DNA of 9,584 nucleotides, taken from NCBI GenBank assembly GCA_026986235.1, contig JALSOY010000190.1, forward strand, positions 1 to 9,584, in the 5' to 3' direction. A model generated the notes under the pieces. That model worked only from the letters and a program-made list of their open reading frames with translations, did not search any database and had not been told where the DNA came from. Position numbers and translations under genes: made by a program. This DNA is from Caldifarciminota bacterium. Lineage in GTDB: Bacteria > Hydrothermota > Hydrothermia > B15-G9 > WFZT01. This document shows positions 1 through 6,266 of this stretch, piece by piece (the stretch's first letter is position 1; each line of letters starts with the position of its first letter).

Positions 1-83
1 AGTTACTGTGAAGATTTGAAAATCTACAGCACCCTATCCCTCTCCTCTACTCCGCTTGATAAAACCATTGAGCTATCTTTTAG
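1..83. other. Short stretch downstream of the envelope operon, no gene seen
   Basis: This stretch follows the last gene of the minus-strand operon. I see no convincing coding sequence: the only ATG-initiated minus-strand frame gives about 14 codons with no ribosome binding site. A small palindrome, AGATTT-GA-AAATCT at 12-25, is too weak to call a terminator. The operon's real terminator may lie beyond the window edge. Confidence 0.5.
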
Positions 84-1334
84 TTAAAAACTGAACTTTA
101 ACTCAAAAAACGCAAGTTTGCCCACATGTTTACCCATTTCACTGAAGGGGGAGGAGCCTTTCCCACCACTCAAGAATAGTCCGGCTATAAAATTAACTCC
201 ATCTGCCGGTGAGTACATGAACTTCGGTATGGAAAAGTAGTCTTCATTGGAAAAATCGTAAACCACCGTTCCATCGAGACTCCAGTTCCCTTCCTGAGAG
301 TTGTATCCGAGGGTAAGCGTGCCGTAGTATGTGTTCTCTACCGTCTCGTAAAAGGTTTTCCTCGCAAAGAGATACAGAAAACTTTTTATTGGATCGTCTG
401 CAAAGTAGGTGGAATCCCTGAAATTGTAGATGTGTTTGAAACCAGCCTGAATTCCAAATCTCACTCTTTCATCAAAAAAGGTTCTATTGCCGCCTGCGAC
501 GACATAAACATACGGATTCTTTATCCCCGGGTTATCTCCATCCCTGTCGGATGTCAGGAAGTATGCACCCTCACCGTGAACCTCCCAGCTTCCAAGGGTG
601 GCTGAGAAGTCTGCTCCGTACATGGTCGTCCAGTGATACTCCGGATATATGAAAATTACCACATTGTTGGGAATTCCTATTGTCCTGGCCGATAAATCCG
701 GGTCTCTATCAAATATCTTCAGGTAGGTGGCAGAGATGTCGATATTACTTAAAAATCCGTGGATGCGAAGACCAAATTGAGTATTTTTAAACTCGCTGGA
801 TGGCAGTCTGGCAGAATCTGGATTGAAATCGACCATAAAAACCGGGCTTACAGGTAGGACGATCTCCTTCATCGGATACCTGTTGGGTGTGAATCCGGGG
901 AACAGATACAGAGAGAAGAGCATCCGGGAAAAGTTTATATCCACATTAACCTCCTCAACACCTTTTCTGAATTCTTCAAGATCAGAATGCAGGGAGGTAT
1001 AATCTCTGGGCGTGATAACATCTGTGGGATTCAGCCAGTCTGCGGTCCCGATACTCACAATCCTTTTTCCTGCGGTGATTCCAAAAGCCCCTTTCTCCCA
1101 GGATATGTATCCCTCAATTGGTTCAAGCGATGTACTTTTCCCCACCATGTCGTGTACGATGTTGAACACACCAAAACCCTCGACATCTCCACTCTCAAGG
1201 GAAAACTTGAGCTGAAATGTGGTTGCTATCTTCTGGTGCCGACGGATACTATCAACTCTGATGTAATCCTCGAACTTTAAAAATCCTCCAACAGGAGAAT
1301 TTGAAACGACAATAATTACAAGTGCAGCAAACAT
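84..1334 (-). CDS. Probable outer-membrane beta-barrel protein (DUF1302-like), last gene of the RND operon
   Basis: The product is about 416 aa. It has a short hydrophobic N-terminus (MFAALVIIVV) that fits a signal peptide, then a long region of alternating polar and aromatic residues typical of beta strands. It ends in LKFSF, the terminal-Phe signature that the BAM machinery recognises in outer-membrane barrels. The segments NPTDVITPRDY, FRKGVEEV and LFPGFTPNRYP resemble the DUF1302-type barrels often found beside MMPL/RND transporters and LolA-like proteins; this family call is from memory. The reading frame can also open at a GTG at 1335-1337. I chose the ATG at 1332-1334 because it lies 6 nt from the AGGAGG at 1341-1346, whereas the GTG lies only 3 nt away. 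That ribosome binding site overlaps the stop of the preceding gene. By inference it is the outer-membrane end of the transport route; the substrate is unknown. Confidence 0.72.
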   Translation of the reverse strand: MFAALVIIVVSNSPVGGFLKFEDYIRVDSIRRHQKIATTFQLKFSLESGDVEGFGVFNIVHDMVGKSTSLEPIEGYISWEKGAFGITAGKRIVSIGTADWLNPTDVITPRDYTSLHSDLEEFRKGVEEVNVDINFSRMLFSLYLFPGFTPNRYPMKEIVLPVSPVFMVDFNPDSARLPSSEFKNTQFGLRIHGFLSNIDISATYLKIFDRDPDLSARTIGIPNNVVIFIYPEYHWTTMYGADFSATLGSWEVHGEGAYFLTSDRDGDNPGIKNPYVYVVAGGNRTFFDERVRFGIQAGFKHIYNFRDSTYFADDPIKSFLYLFARKTFYETVENTYYGTLTLGYNSQEGNWSLDGTVVYDFSNEDYFSIPKFMYSPADGVNFIAGLFLSGGKGSSPFSEMGKHVGKLAFFELKFSF

Positions 1335-1344
1335 CACAAACCTC

Positions 1345-2100
1345 CTATCTCAAGGCCTTCAAAGAAAACATTCTATCAGGAATTCCTGTGTTTACCTCAA
1401 TTTTATCAAACTTCATAATGGATTTTCTGCCCGTTCTCAGCTTAACTGCCGTCATCACGGTCTCAAACCAGATCCCCTCAATTTTTTCCATCTTGTTTGT
1501 CTCAATCCTTTTAAAAAGCTCTCCTGCTCTGTCGTAGCAGTTGGTCCGCACGACCATGTAGTTATCCTTCCTTATCCATTTGACCATTCTGGAATATCCC
1601 GACTTTTTGATAACCTTTTTGTTCCTCGCAGTTGCTTCAATCACCCAGCATGGATGACCATCGTAATTTTCCGTCCTCAAAAGTTTATAGTTCCAATCCT
1701 CGTACTCACCACCGCCAATGTCGTAGTTTGAGAAGTCAGATCCCATGAACGCACCGGCCTTCCCCGATGCGGCAATTCTTTTTGCCTTTCTGATCGCAGG
1801 AATGTAGATCCACATATCGTCCTCCCTGTCCCTGTGCTCGTGAAGGAGGAATTTTGTTCCCTTGATGTCAGGCGGCTGGAGAAACAGGATCAACATCCGG
1901 GTTTCGTCAGTCTCAGGATCAGTTTTCGACCAGCTCTCCATTTTCCTTATCCTTCTCTGGCCGTTTGGAGAAACGATCTCAAGAGTCATGAAAGCGTGCA
2001 TATCCTTCCATTTCGGTCTATTGTGTACGCGCCACATAATTTTTGTGGCGTCCTGAGCACCAAGAAGGCCAAATATCAAAAGAGTAACAATGGTCCTCAT
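1345..2100 (-). CDS. Periplasmic LolA-like outer membrane lipoprotein-sorting protein
   Basis: The product is 251 aa with a short Sec-type signal peptide (MRTIVTLLIFGLLGA, cleavage probably near residues 15-18). The mature part carries features I associate with the LolA-like family PF17131: FLQPPDIKGTKFL at about 74-86, MWIYIPAIRKAKRI at 96-109, then GAFMGSDFSNYDI at 116-128, and a closing strand that ends PDRMFSLKALR. The fold is a half-barrel that in LolA carries lipoprotein acyl chains. Members of this branch usually sit beside an MMPL/RND transporter, as here, and probably carry a hydrophobic ligand between membranes. It is not canonical LolA, because no LolB or LolCDE is present and the length and motifs differ. 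It starts 4 nt after the transporter's stop; its ribosome binding site AGGAGG (2108-2113) lies within the transporter's last codons and abuts its TGA stop. Confidence 0.82.
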   Translation of the reverse strand: MRTIVTLLIFGLLGAQDATKIMWRVHNRPKWKDMHAFMTLEIVSPNGQRRIRKMESWSKTDPETDETRMLILFLQPPDIKGTKFLLHEHRDREDDMWIYIPAIRKAKRIAASGKAGAFMGSDFSNYDIGGGEYEDWNYKLLRTENYDGHPCWVIEATARNKKVIKKSGYSRMVKWIRKDNYMVVRTNCYDRAGELFKRIETNKMEKIEGIWFETVMTAVKLRTGRKSIMKFDKIEVNTGIPDRMFSLKALR

Positions 2101-2104
2101 GATC

Positions 2105-4369
2105 TCACCTCCTGAAAGAGGGTTTTAATATACTCATAACTGCTGGAAGAATAACAAGAGCGCCAATGGCGCTCAAAACCATGGTTATGGCTACAAGAAG
2201 TCCTAACCTCTTAATCCCGGTAAATACAGAGAGGGTAAGAACAAGAAATCCAAGGGTTACAGAAAGGGCATTGTAAATGATGGCTTTTCCAACAGTTGAT
2301 GTGGTCTTCTCAATGGTTTCAGGAGCTTTTTCAATTTCAGGATAAAAAATTCTGTACCGATTGATGTAATGTACCGCATAGTCGATTCCTATTCCTATGG
2401 CAATAGAAGCCACAATGGCAGTTGCGTGAGTCAGTGAAATTCCGGCAAATCCCATGATACCAAAATTAAGTATGACCACGACGAACAGGGGAATAATGGA
2501 GAGCACCCCGGCCTTGAAAGATCTGAGGACGAGCGATGTGATAATGAGAACGAGTATGAACGCGGAAATCACACTTGCGATCTGACCCCTGACAACGAGC
2601 TGATCCATGAGAATGAACAGCCTGGAAAGTCCTGTAACGGTTACCCTTATGCCGGTTCCACTGAACTTCCTGTCCGAGTAACTCTCAATAGCACTGACTA
2701 TCTTTTTTAACCTGCCCGTACTCGATGTTTTTATAAATATGGTAACATTCAGCACATCGTAGTCCTGATTGACAAGGGCATCAAAATCAGATGGATCTCC
2801 TGACATGCTGTATAGAAAAATCTCCTGAGAAACAAGATCCCGGGAATCAGGTATTCTGTAATACTCAGGATTATCAGCAAAGAGCCCCTGGTTTAGCCTC
2901 TTTATCATGTCCGTCAGGGACATCACACCACCAACATCCGGCAAAGTTTTTACAAAATTCTCAAATTCATCCACGAGCCTGAGATTTTCTGGATCTTTGA
3001 AGGCACCGGGTTTCTCTGCCTCGAAGATAACATTCAGAGGAGTGGTTCCGACAAACTCCCTGTTTATCCACTCGTCGGCGATCCTTATGGGACTGTCTTT
3101 GGGGAAATTCTTAATTTCGTTGGATTCGCTTCTAATTCTCGGTATACCGAGGGCTCCCACCACCATGATGAAAACAGATATAGCAACGATATACCCGTTG
3201 AATCTAACGGTAAAGACCCCCAGTTTTTTCAGAGACTCACTCTCGGGAGATTTCCCTTTTTCAACTTCTGGCGTCTTCAAAATTGCAAGAAAGGCAGGTA
3301 CCATAAGTATGGAGATGAAAAGAACGATAAAAACGCCGATGCCATTCATGAGTCCGAATGTCCTTATCGTTTTTATCTGTGATGTTACAAGGGAAATAAA
3401 TCCGGCAACGGTGGTGAGACCCGCTATAATCACTGCGTTTCCCCGTTTAACATATACATTATAAACTGCTTCTTTCCGTGATTTTCCGGCAAGGATCTCC
3501 TCGTTGAACTGATGAATTAGATGGATACCGTAAGCCGTACCGATTGCAACAAGAAGCATGGGAAGAAGAGAGGTTTCAAGACTCAGCGGTATCCCGAGAA
3601 GCCCCTGAAGTCCCATAACCCACACGGAGGCGAGAATAACGGTCAGAACCGGCAGGAATACTCCCCTCAGGGATCTGAAACTGAAAAACAGTACCACCAT
3701 GGCAACGAGAATGGATATGGGGAAGAGTTTTCTAATATCACCTGTCACATGTCCTGCTATCATGGCCTCGACCACGGGCTTTCCTGAGATGTAAAACTTT
3801 TCAGGTCCCCTGTAAGGATCGACTATTTTTTTTATCTTCCTGTAGATCCCGAGCACCTCGTCCTGTGAGATACCGTCTTTTAAGACAACGAGGATGGCCG
3901 TGGATTTCCCGCTCTTTCCTACCAACATCCCCTCGTACATGGGATCATGATCAACAAGCTTTGCAACTCTGTAGCATTCTTCGGAACTTGCTGGCCTATC
4001 ATCCATGAGGGGTATGACCTCAAAACCCTCCTCCGTGCCCTTTATCTTTGAAATGGTTGCAAAGGAGATAACCTTTTTCACGCCTCTTAATGCTTCAAGG
4101 GTGTCAGAAAGGTCCCATATCTTTTGAAGGGTTTGAAGCGAGAAGATACTATCGGATTCAATCCCGATGAAGATGAGATCCCTTGACGGGAAAAGCTCTT
4201 TCATCCTGTTGTAAGCCCTTACCTCCGGGTAGTGCGCCGGAAGCCCTGCCTCCATCCGGGTTTCTACCCTCAAATTCTTCATAAAGTATCCCAGAAAAAC
4301 CGTTAGAAGCAATATCGTAATGAGGCTTACAAAGGGGTGACTCGAGACGAATTTACCAAGTTTTTTCAT
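2105..4369 (-). CDS. RND-superfamily (MMPL/HAE3-like) inner-membrane transporter
   Basis: The product is 754 aa with the duplicated RND layout. TM1 (about 11-30) is followed by a periplasmic domain (31-214) and TM2-6 (about 215-364). TM7 (about 392-410) is followed by a second periplasmic domain (411-592) and TM8-12 (about 593-746). The second half has GIGIDYAVHYINRY (659-672), the typical MMPL TM10 motif with an Asp at 663 placed to carry protons. The equivalent first-half segment, IGTAYGIHLIHQF (276-288), has no Asp. At about 750 aa it is shorter than AcrB-type pumps (about 1040 aa) and close to the HAE3/MMPL and HpnN-like groups that move lipids or hydrophobic molecules. No membrane-fusion protein or TolC gene is present, which fits those groups. 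Its ribosome binding site AGGAGG (4376-4381) lies in the last codons of the TetR gene, 2 nt separating TetR stop and this ATG. The cargo is unknown. Confidence 0.9.
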   Translation of the reverse strand: MKKLGKFVSSHPFVSLITILLLTVFLGYFMKNLRVETRMEAGLPAHYPEVRAYNRMKELFPSRDLIFIGIESDSIFSLQTLQKIWDLSDTLEALRGVKKVISFATISKIKGTEEGFEVIPLMDDRPASSEECYRVAKLVDHDPMYEGMLVGKSGKSTAILVVLKDGISQDEVLGIYRKIKKIVDPYRGPEKFYISGKPVVEAMIAGHVTGDIRKLFPISILVAMVVLFFSFRSLRGVFLPVLTVILASVWVMGLQGLLGIPLSLETSLLPMLLVAIGTAYGIHLIHQFNEEILAGKSRKEAVYNVYVKRGNAVIIAGLTTVAGFISLVTSQIKTIRTFGLMNGIGVFIVLFISILMVPAFLAILKTPEVEKGKSPESESLKKLGVFTVRFNGYIVAISVFIMVVGALGIPRIRSESNEIKNFPKDSPIRIADEWINREFVGTTPLNVIFEAEKPGAFKDPENLRLVDEFENFVKTLPDVGGVMSLTDMIKRLNQGLFADNPEYYRIPDSRDLVSQEIFLYSMSGDPSDFDALVNQDYDVLNVTIFIKTSSTGRLKKIVSAIESYSDRKFSGTGIRVTVTGLSRLFILMDQLVVRGQIASVISAFILVLIITSLVLRSFKAGVLSIIPLFVVVILNFGIMGFAGISLTHATAIVASIAIGIGIDYAVHYINRYRIFYPEIEKAPETIEKTTSTVGKAIIYNALSVTLGFLVLTLSVFTGIKRLGLLVAITMVLSAIGALVILPAVMSILKPSFRR

Positions 4370-4371
4370 CT

Positions 4372-4998
4372 CTAACCTCCTCTTTTTATTCCGTGCAGGA
4401 AGATCTCGACGGTAAGATTTTTTAGCCTGTCGAGATCCCCGGTGCCCGGTTTCATAATCAAAAGGCCGTGCATGAGTCCGGCAAGAGAGAAAACCAGATC
4501 ATCTGTACTGATGTTTTTAAAAATCCCCTCCCTCTTTCCCCTCTCAAATATCTTTTCAAGGATCTCCACCTCTTCGTAGTGTTTGGATATAAATTTCTGC
4601 CTGTTTTTCGGTGAGATTTTACCAAGCACATAACCGCTGTATGTGGAGTTCAAAAGCCTGTAAAACTTGAGATTTGAACTGTAAAAGTCGTATTCCGTCT
4701 CTATGAAGGTTATAAGCTGTTTTTCCGGTGGATCTTCGTCTCTGATGCGCACTTTCAACCTTTTTATAAGGCTGTTCATGGTGTCAACCAGGAGAGATAT
4801 AAAGATCTCTTCTTTTGAGCCGAAATAGAAGTAAAGAAGTCCCTTGGATAGTCCGGCGTAATCGGCAATTTCGTCGGTCGTGGCACGCTCGTAACCCTTT
4901 TCAGAGAAGACTTCAAGGGCGGCCCTGATAATGGCCTTTACCCTTCTTTCCCTTTCCTTCTCCCTTCTCTTTGACCTTTTAGTCAAATTTTGACTCAT
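4372..4998 (-). CDS. TetR-family transcriptional regulator of the RND operon
   Basis: The product is 208 aa, a usual TetR length. The N-terminal DNA-binding domain spans about 20-66: AALEVFSEKGYERATTDEIA, then AGLSKGLLYFYFGSKEEIF, which contains the recognition helix and the diagnostic YFYFGSKE turn. The divergent C-terminal half is the ligand-binding and dimer domain, with no recognisable ligand. The first 20 residues are unusually basic (KRSKRREKERERR), which could add DNA contacts. As the first gene of an operon encoding a transporter, it most likely represses its own operon and is released by a ligand related to the cargo. No Shine-Dalgarno lies before the ATG, and the promoter predicts a transcript that starts at the ATG itself. 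The next in-frame starts would delete the DNA-binding domain, so this start is retained. Confidence 0.9.
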   Translation of the reverse strand: MSQNLTKRSKRREKERERRVKAIIRAALEVFSEKGYERATTDEIADYAGLSKGLLYFYFGSKEEIFISLLVDTMNSLIKRLKVRIRDEDPPEKQLITFIETEYDFYSSNLKFYRLLNSTYSGYVLGKISPKNRQKFISKHYEEVEILEKIFERGKREGIFKNISTDDLVFSLAGLMHGLLIMKPGTGDLDRLKNLTVEIFLHGIKRGG

Positions 4999-5005
4999 AA
5001 GTCAA
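4970..5005. promoter_or_regulatory. Candidate TetR operator: overlapping TTGACT/AGTCAA palindromes
   Basis: Three inverted repeats overlap here. AGTCAAA-T-TTTGACT (4981-4995) has 7-bp arms and a 1-nt centre. TTGACT-CATA-AGTCAA (4990-5005) has 6-bp arms and reaches the last base of the -10 box. TTTGAC at 4970-4975 pairs with GTCAAA at 4982-4987. Together they span the -10 edge, predicted start point and first codons of the TetR gene, so a bound dimer would block RNA polymerase. TetR regulators commonly bind short palindromes at their own promoter; assignment to this regulator is inference. Confidence 0.6.
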
Positions 5006-5033
5006 TTATAAAATGCTATTAAATGCATGTCAA
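5005..5033 (-). promoter_or_regulatory. Perfect consensus sigma-70 promoter of the TetR-RND operon
   Basis: On the minus strand, TTGACA (5028-5033) and TATAAT (5005-5010) are separated by exactly 17 nt (5011-5027), matching the housekeeping consensus at all 12 bases. The expected start point, about 7 nt beyond the -10 box, falls at about 4998, the A of the TetR ATG. The mRNA would therefore be leaderless. Confidence 0.85.
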
Positions 5034-5049
5034 GAGAGCTAAGGAGGGT

Positions 5050-5280
5050 GTTCGAAAAACATTTTTCTCCATATTCCCCATCTAAAGGTGTTTTTAAGCG
5101 GTAAACATCCCCCTTGGAGAAGGGGAATTCCTCTCTCGCAAAATCCCCCTTGGAGAAGGGGGATACAGGGGGATTGAAAATTCAAGCGGTTAACATCCCC
5201 CTTTGTCCCCCTTCTCAAGAAGGGGGATTTTGGTCTCGTAAAATCCCCATAGTGAAGGGGGATATAGGGAGGGAGATTTT
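5050..5280. repeat. Palindrome array 1 (CCCCCTT-GGNG-AAGGGGG units)
   Basis: This is a non-coding array between the divergent TetR and aldolase promoters. It opens with GTTCGAAAAACATTT (5050-5064) and holds four hairpin-forming units. They are CCCCTT-GGAG-AAGGGG (5110-5125), ATCCCCCTT-GGAG-AAGGGGGAT (5143-5164), TCCCCCTTCT-CA-AGAAGGGGGA (5206-5227), and a degenerate one near 5243-5263. The word AAGCGGT followed by a variant of TAACATCCCCCTT occurs at 5096 and 5184, so part of the array is a tandem duplication with a period of about 88 bp. The leader, the AAGCGGTAAACATCCCCCTT word, GTCTCGTAAAATCCCC (5233-5248) and ACAGGGGGATTGAA all recur in the array after 9341. Open frames through this region are artefacts of its biased composition. 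Confidence 0.88.
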
Positions 5281-5300
5281 TCAAACCCTCTCTCAGCCAC

Positions 5301-5329
5301 TTTACTTTACCCGTGTCAGGATCTATCAT
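5301..5329 (+). promoter_or_regulatory. Possible promoter of the aldolase gene
   Basis: TTTACT (5301-5306) and TATCAT (5324-5329) are separated by 17 nt and match the sigma-70 consensus at 4/6 and 5/6 positions. The site lies just beyond the palindrome array. It would give a leader of about 17 nt that still includes the AAGGAG ribosome binding site at 5338-5343. Confidence 0.42.
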
Positions 5330-5352
5330 CTCAAAAAAAGGAGACGAACAAC

Positions 5353-6234
5353 ATGAAGGGTATATACATCGCCATGGTAACACCTTTCAACAGTGATGGA
5401 TCACTCGCCCTTGAGGCACATAAAAGAAATATCGAAAGGTGGAACAGAACGAATGTAAAGGGTTACCTCGTTCTTGGTTCAACCGGTGAGGCCGTTCACT
5501 TAAGTTATGAAGAAAAAGTAAAACTCGTTGAAGCCACTCTTGAAGTCAGATCCCCGGACAAAAAGGTCTTTGTTGGAACAGGCCAATTTTCAACTGAGGA
5601 GACGATCAAATTTACAAACGAAATGGCTTCCCTGGGTGTGGACTACGCCCTCGTCGTTACACCTTTCTTCTACAAATCTTTAATGTCATCTGACGCCCTG
5701 CTCCGGCATTTCATAAAAGTGGCTGACAGATCCAGAATACCCGTTTTTGTTTACAATGTTCCCCAGTACACGGGAGTTAACCTGCCAGTTGATATCATCC
5801 CCCGGCTTGCGGAACACGAGAATATCCGGGGACTTAAGGATTCTTCCGGAAATATTTACTACGATTCTGCAATTCTCAGGATGGGCCTTGAGAGTTTCGA
5901 GCTTTTTGTCGGCAACTTTACCGCGTTGTTCCAGAGCACGCTTCTTGGCGCTTCCGGGGCCCTTCTTGGTGTTGCCAATGTCGCACCACAGGAGACAGCT
6001 GACCTCTATGAAAAGGGTAGATCAGGTGATGTGGAGACTGCAAAAAGAATCTACATGAAACTTCTCAAGGTAAACGGTCTTCTTGTGGGAAGGCTGGGTC
6101 CTGCGGGTGTCAAATACGGAATGGACCTTCTTGGCTATGAGGGTCTCTATCCGAGACCTCCACTCCTGCCATTGAACGACGATCAGAAGATGCAGGTGAA
6201 AGAAGTTCTGAAGGAGGCAGGATTGATGGAGTAG
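5353..6234 (+). CDS. DHDPS/NAL-superfamily class I aldolase, resembling 4-hydroxy-2-oxoglutarate aldolase
   Basis: The product is 293 aa, the normal length for this TIM-barrel family. Active-site landmarks are GSTGE (42-46, where pyruvate's carboxylate binds), the catalytic Tyr134 in YNVP (134-137), and the Schiff-base Lys162 in GLKDSSGN. Several stretches match mitochondrial HOGA1 as I remember it: VVTPFFYKSLMSSDALLRHF, VPQYTGVNLPVD, and a C-terminus containing GPAGVKYGMDLLGY. DapA enzymes carry an Arg after YNVP (YNVPSRTG) that binds aspartate semialdehyde; here it reads YNVPQYTG, so lysine biosynthesis is unlikely to be its job. The likely reaction is aldol cleavage or formation of a pyruvate-linked 2-oxo acid such as 4-hydroxy-2-oxoglutarate or a sugar-acid derivative. 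It is monocistronic, with AAGGAG 9 nt before the ATG, and runs convergently into groEL. The exact substrate is unproven. Confidence 0.85.
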   Translation: MKGIYIAMVTPFNSDGSLALEAHKRNIERWNRTNVKGYLVLGSTGEAVHLSYEEKVKLVEATLEVRSPDKKVFVGTGQFSTEETIKFTNEMASLGVDYALVVTPFFYKSLMSSDALLRHFIKVADRSRIPVFVYNVPQYTGVNLPVDIIPRLAEHENIRGLKDSSGNIYYDSAILRMGLESFELFVGNFTALFQSTLLGASGALLGVANVAPQETADLYEKGRSGDVETAKRIYMKLLKVNGLLVGRLGPAGVKYGMDLLGYEGLYPRPPLLPLNDDQKMQVKEVLKEAGLME

Positions 6235-6264
6235 GAGGGGGCTGCTTCGCAGCCCCCTCCTACT
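6230..6264. terminator. Perfect 16-bp hairpin between the convergent aldolase and groEL genes
   Basis: Arms at 6230-6245 and 6249-6264 pair perfectly around a TTC loop (stem top GCTGC/GCAGC). The left arm contains the aldolase TAG stop, and the right arm ends 2 nt before groEL's stop. Neither side has a run of T, so it is not a textbook intrinsic terminator. It may act in both directions, stabilise 3' ends or block read-through. Confidence 0.7.
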
Positions 6265-6266
6265 CC

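Noticed and set aside
12..25. AGATTT-GA-AAATCT palindrome as terminator of the envelope operon.
   Set aside because: The stem is short and AT-rich, the loop is only 2 nt, and no T-run follows on the minus strand.
1335..1337. GTG as start of the barrel protein gene.
   Set aside because: It is only 3 nt from AGGAGG; the adjacent ATG has the normal 6-nt spacing.
2907..3464. Plus-strand frame of 185 codons opposite the RND gene.
   Set aside because: Antisense shadow with no ribosome binding site and no recognisable domain; the opposite strand encodes a clear transporter.
5050..5280. CRISPR-like repeated spacing in the palindrome arrays.
   Set aside because: Repeats are degenerate and unevenly spaced, spacers are not of uniform length, and no cas genes are present.
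5039..5383. Open minus-strand frame of 114 codons and a plus-strand frame at 5114-5356 through the palindrome array.
   Set aside because: Their proteins are translated repeats (SPFLRRG, PLLQGG, SPLEKGDTGG) with no ribosome binding site. The minus-strand frame runs into the aldolase start region. The protein-like stretch EMIDPDTGKVKWLREGL lies over the aldolase promoter and has no supporting context.
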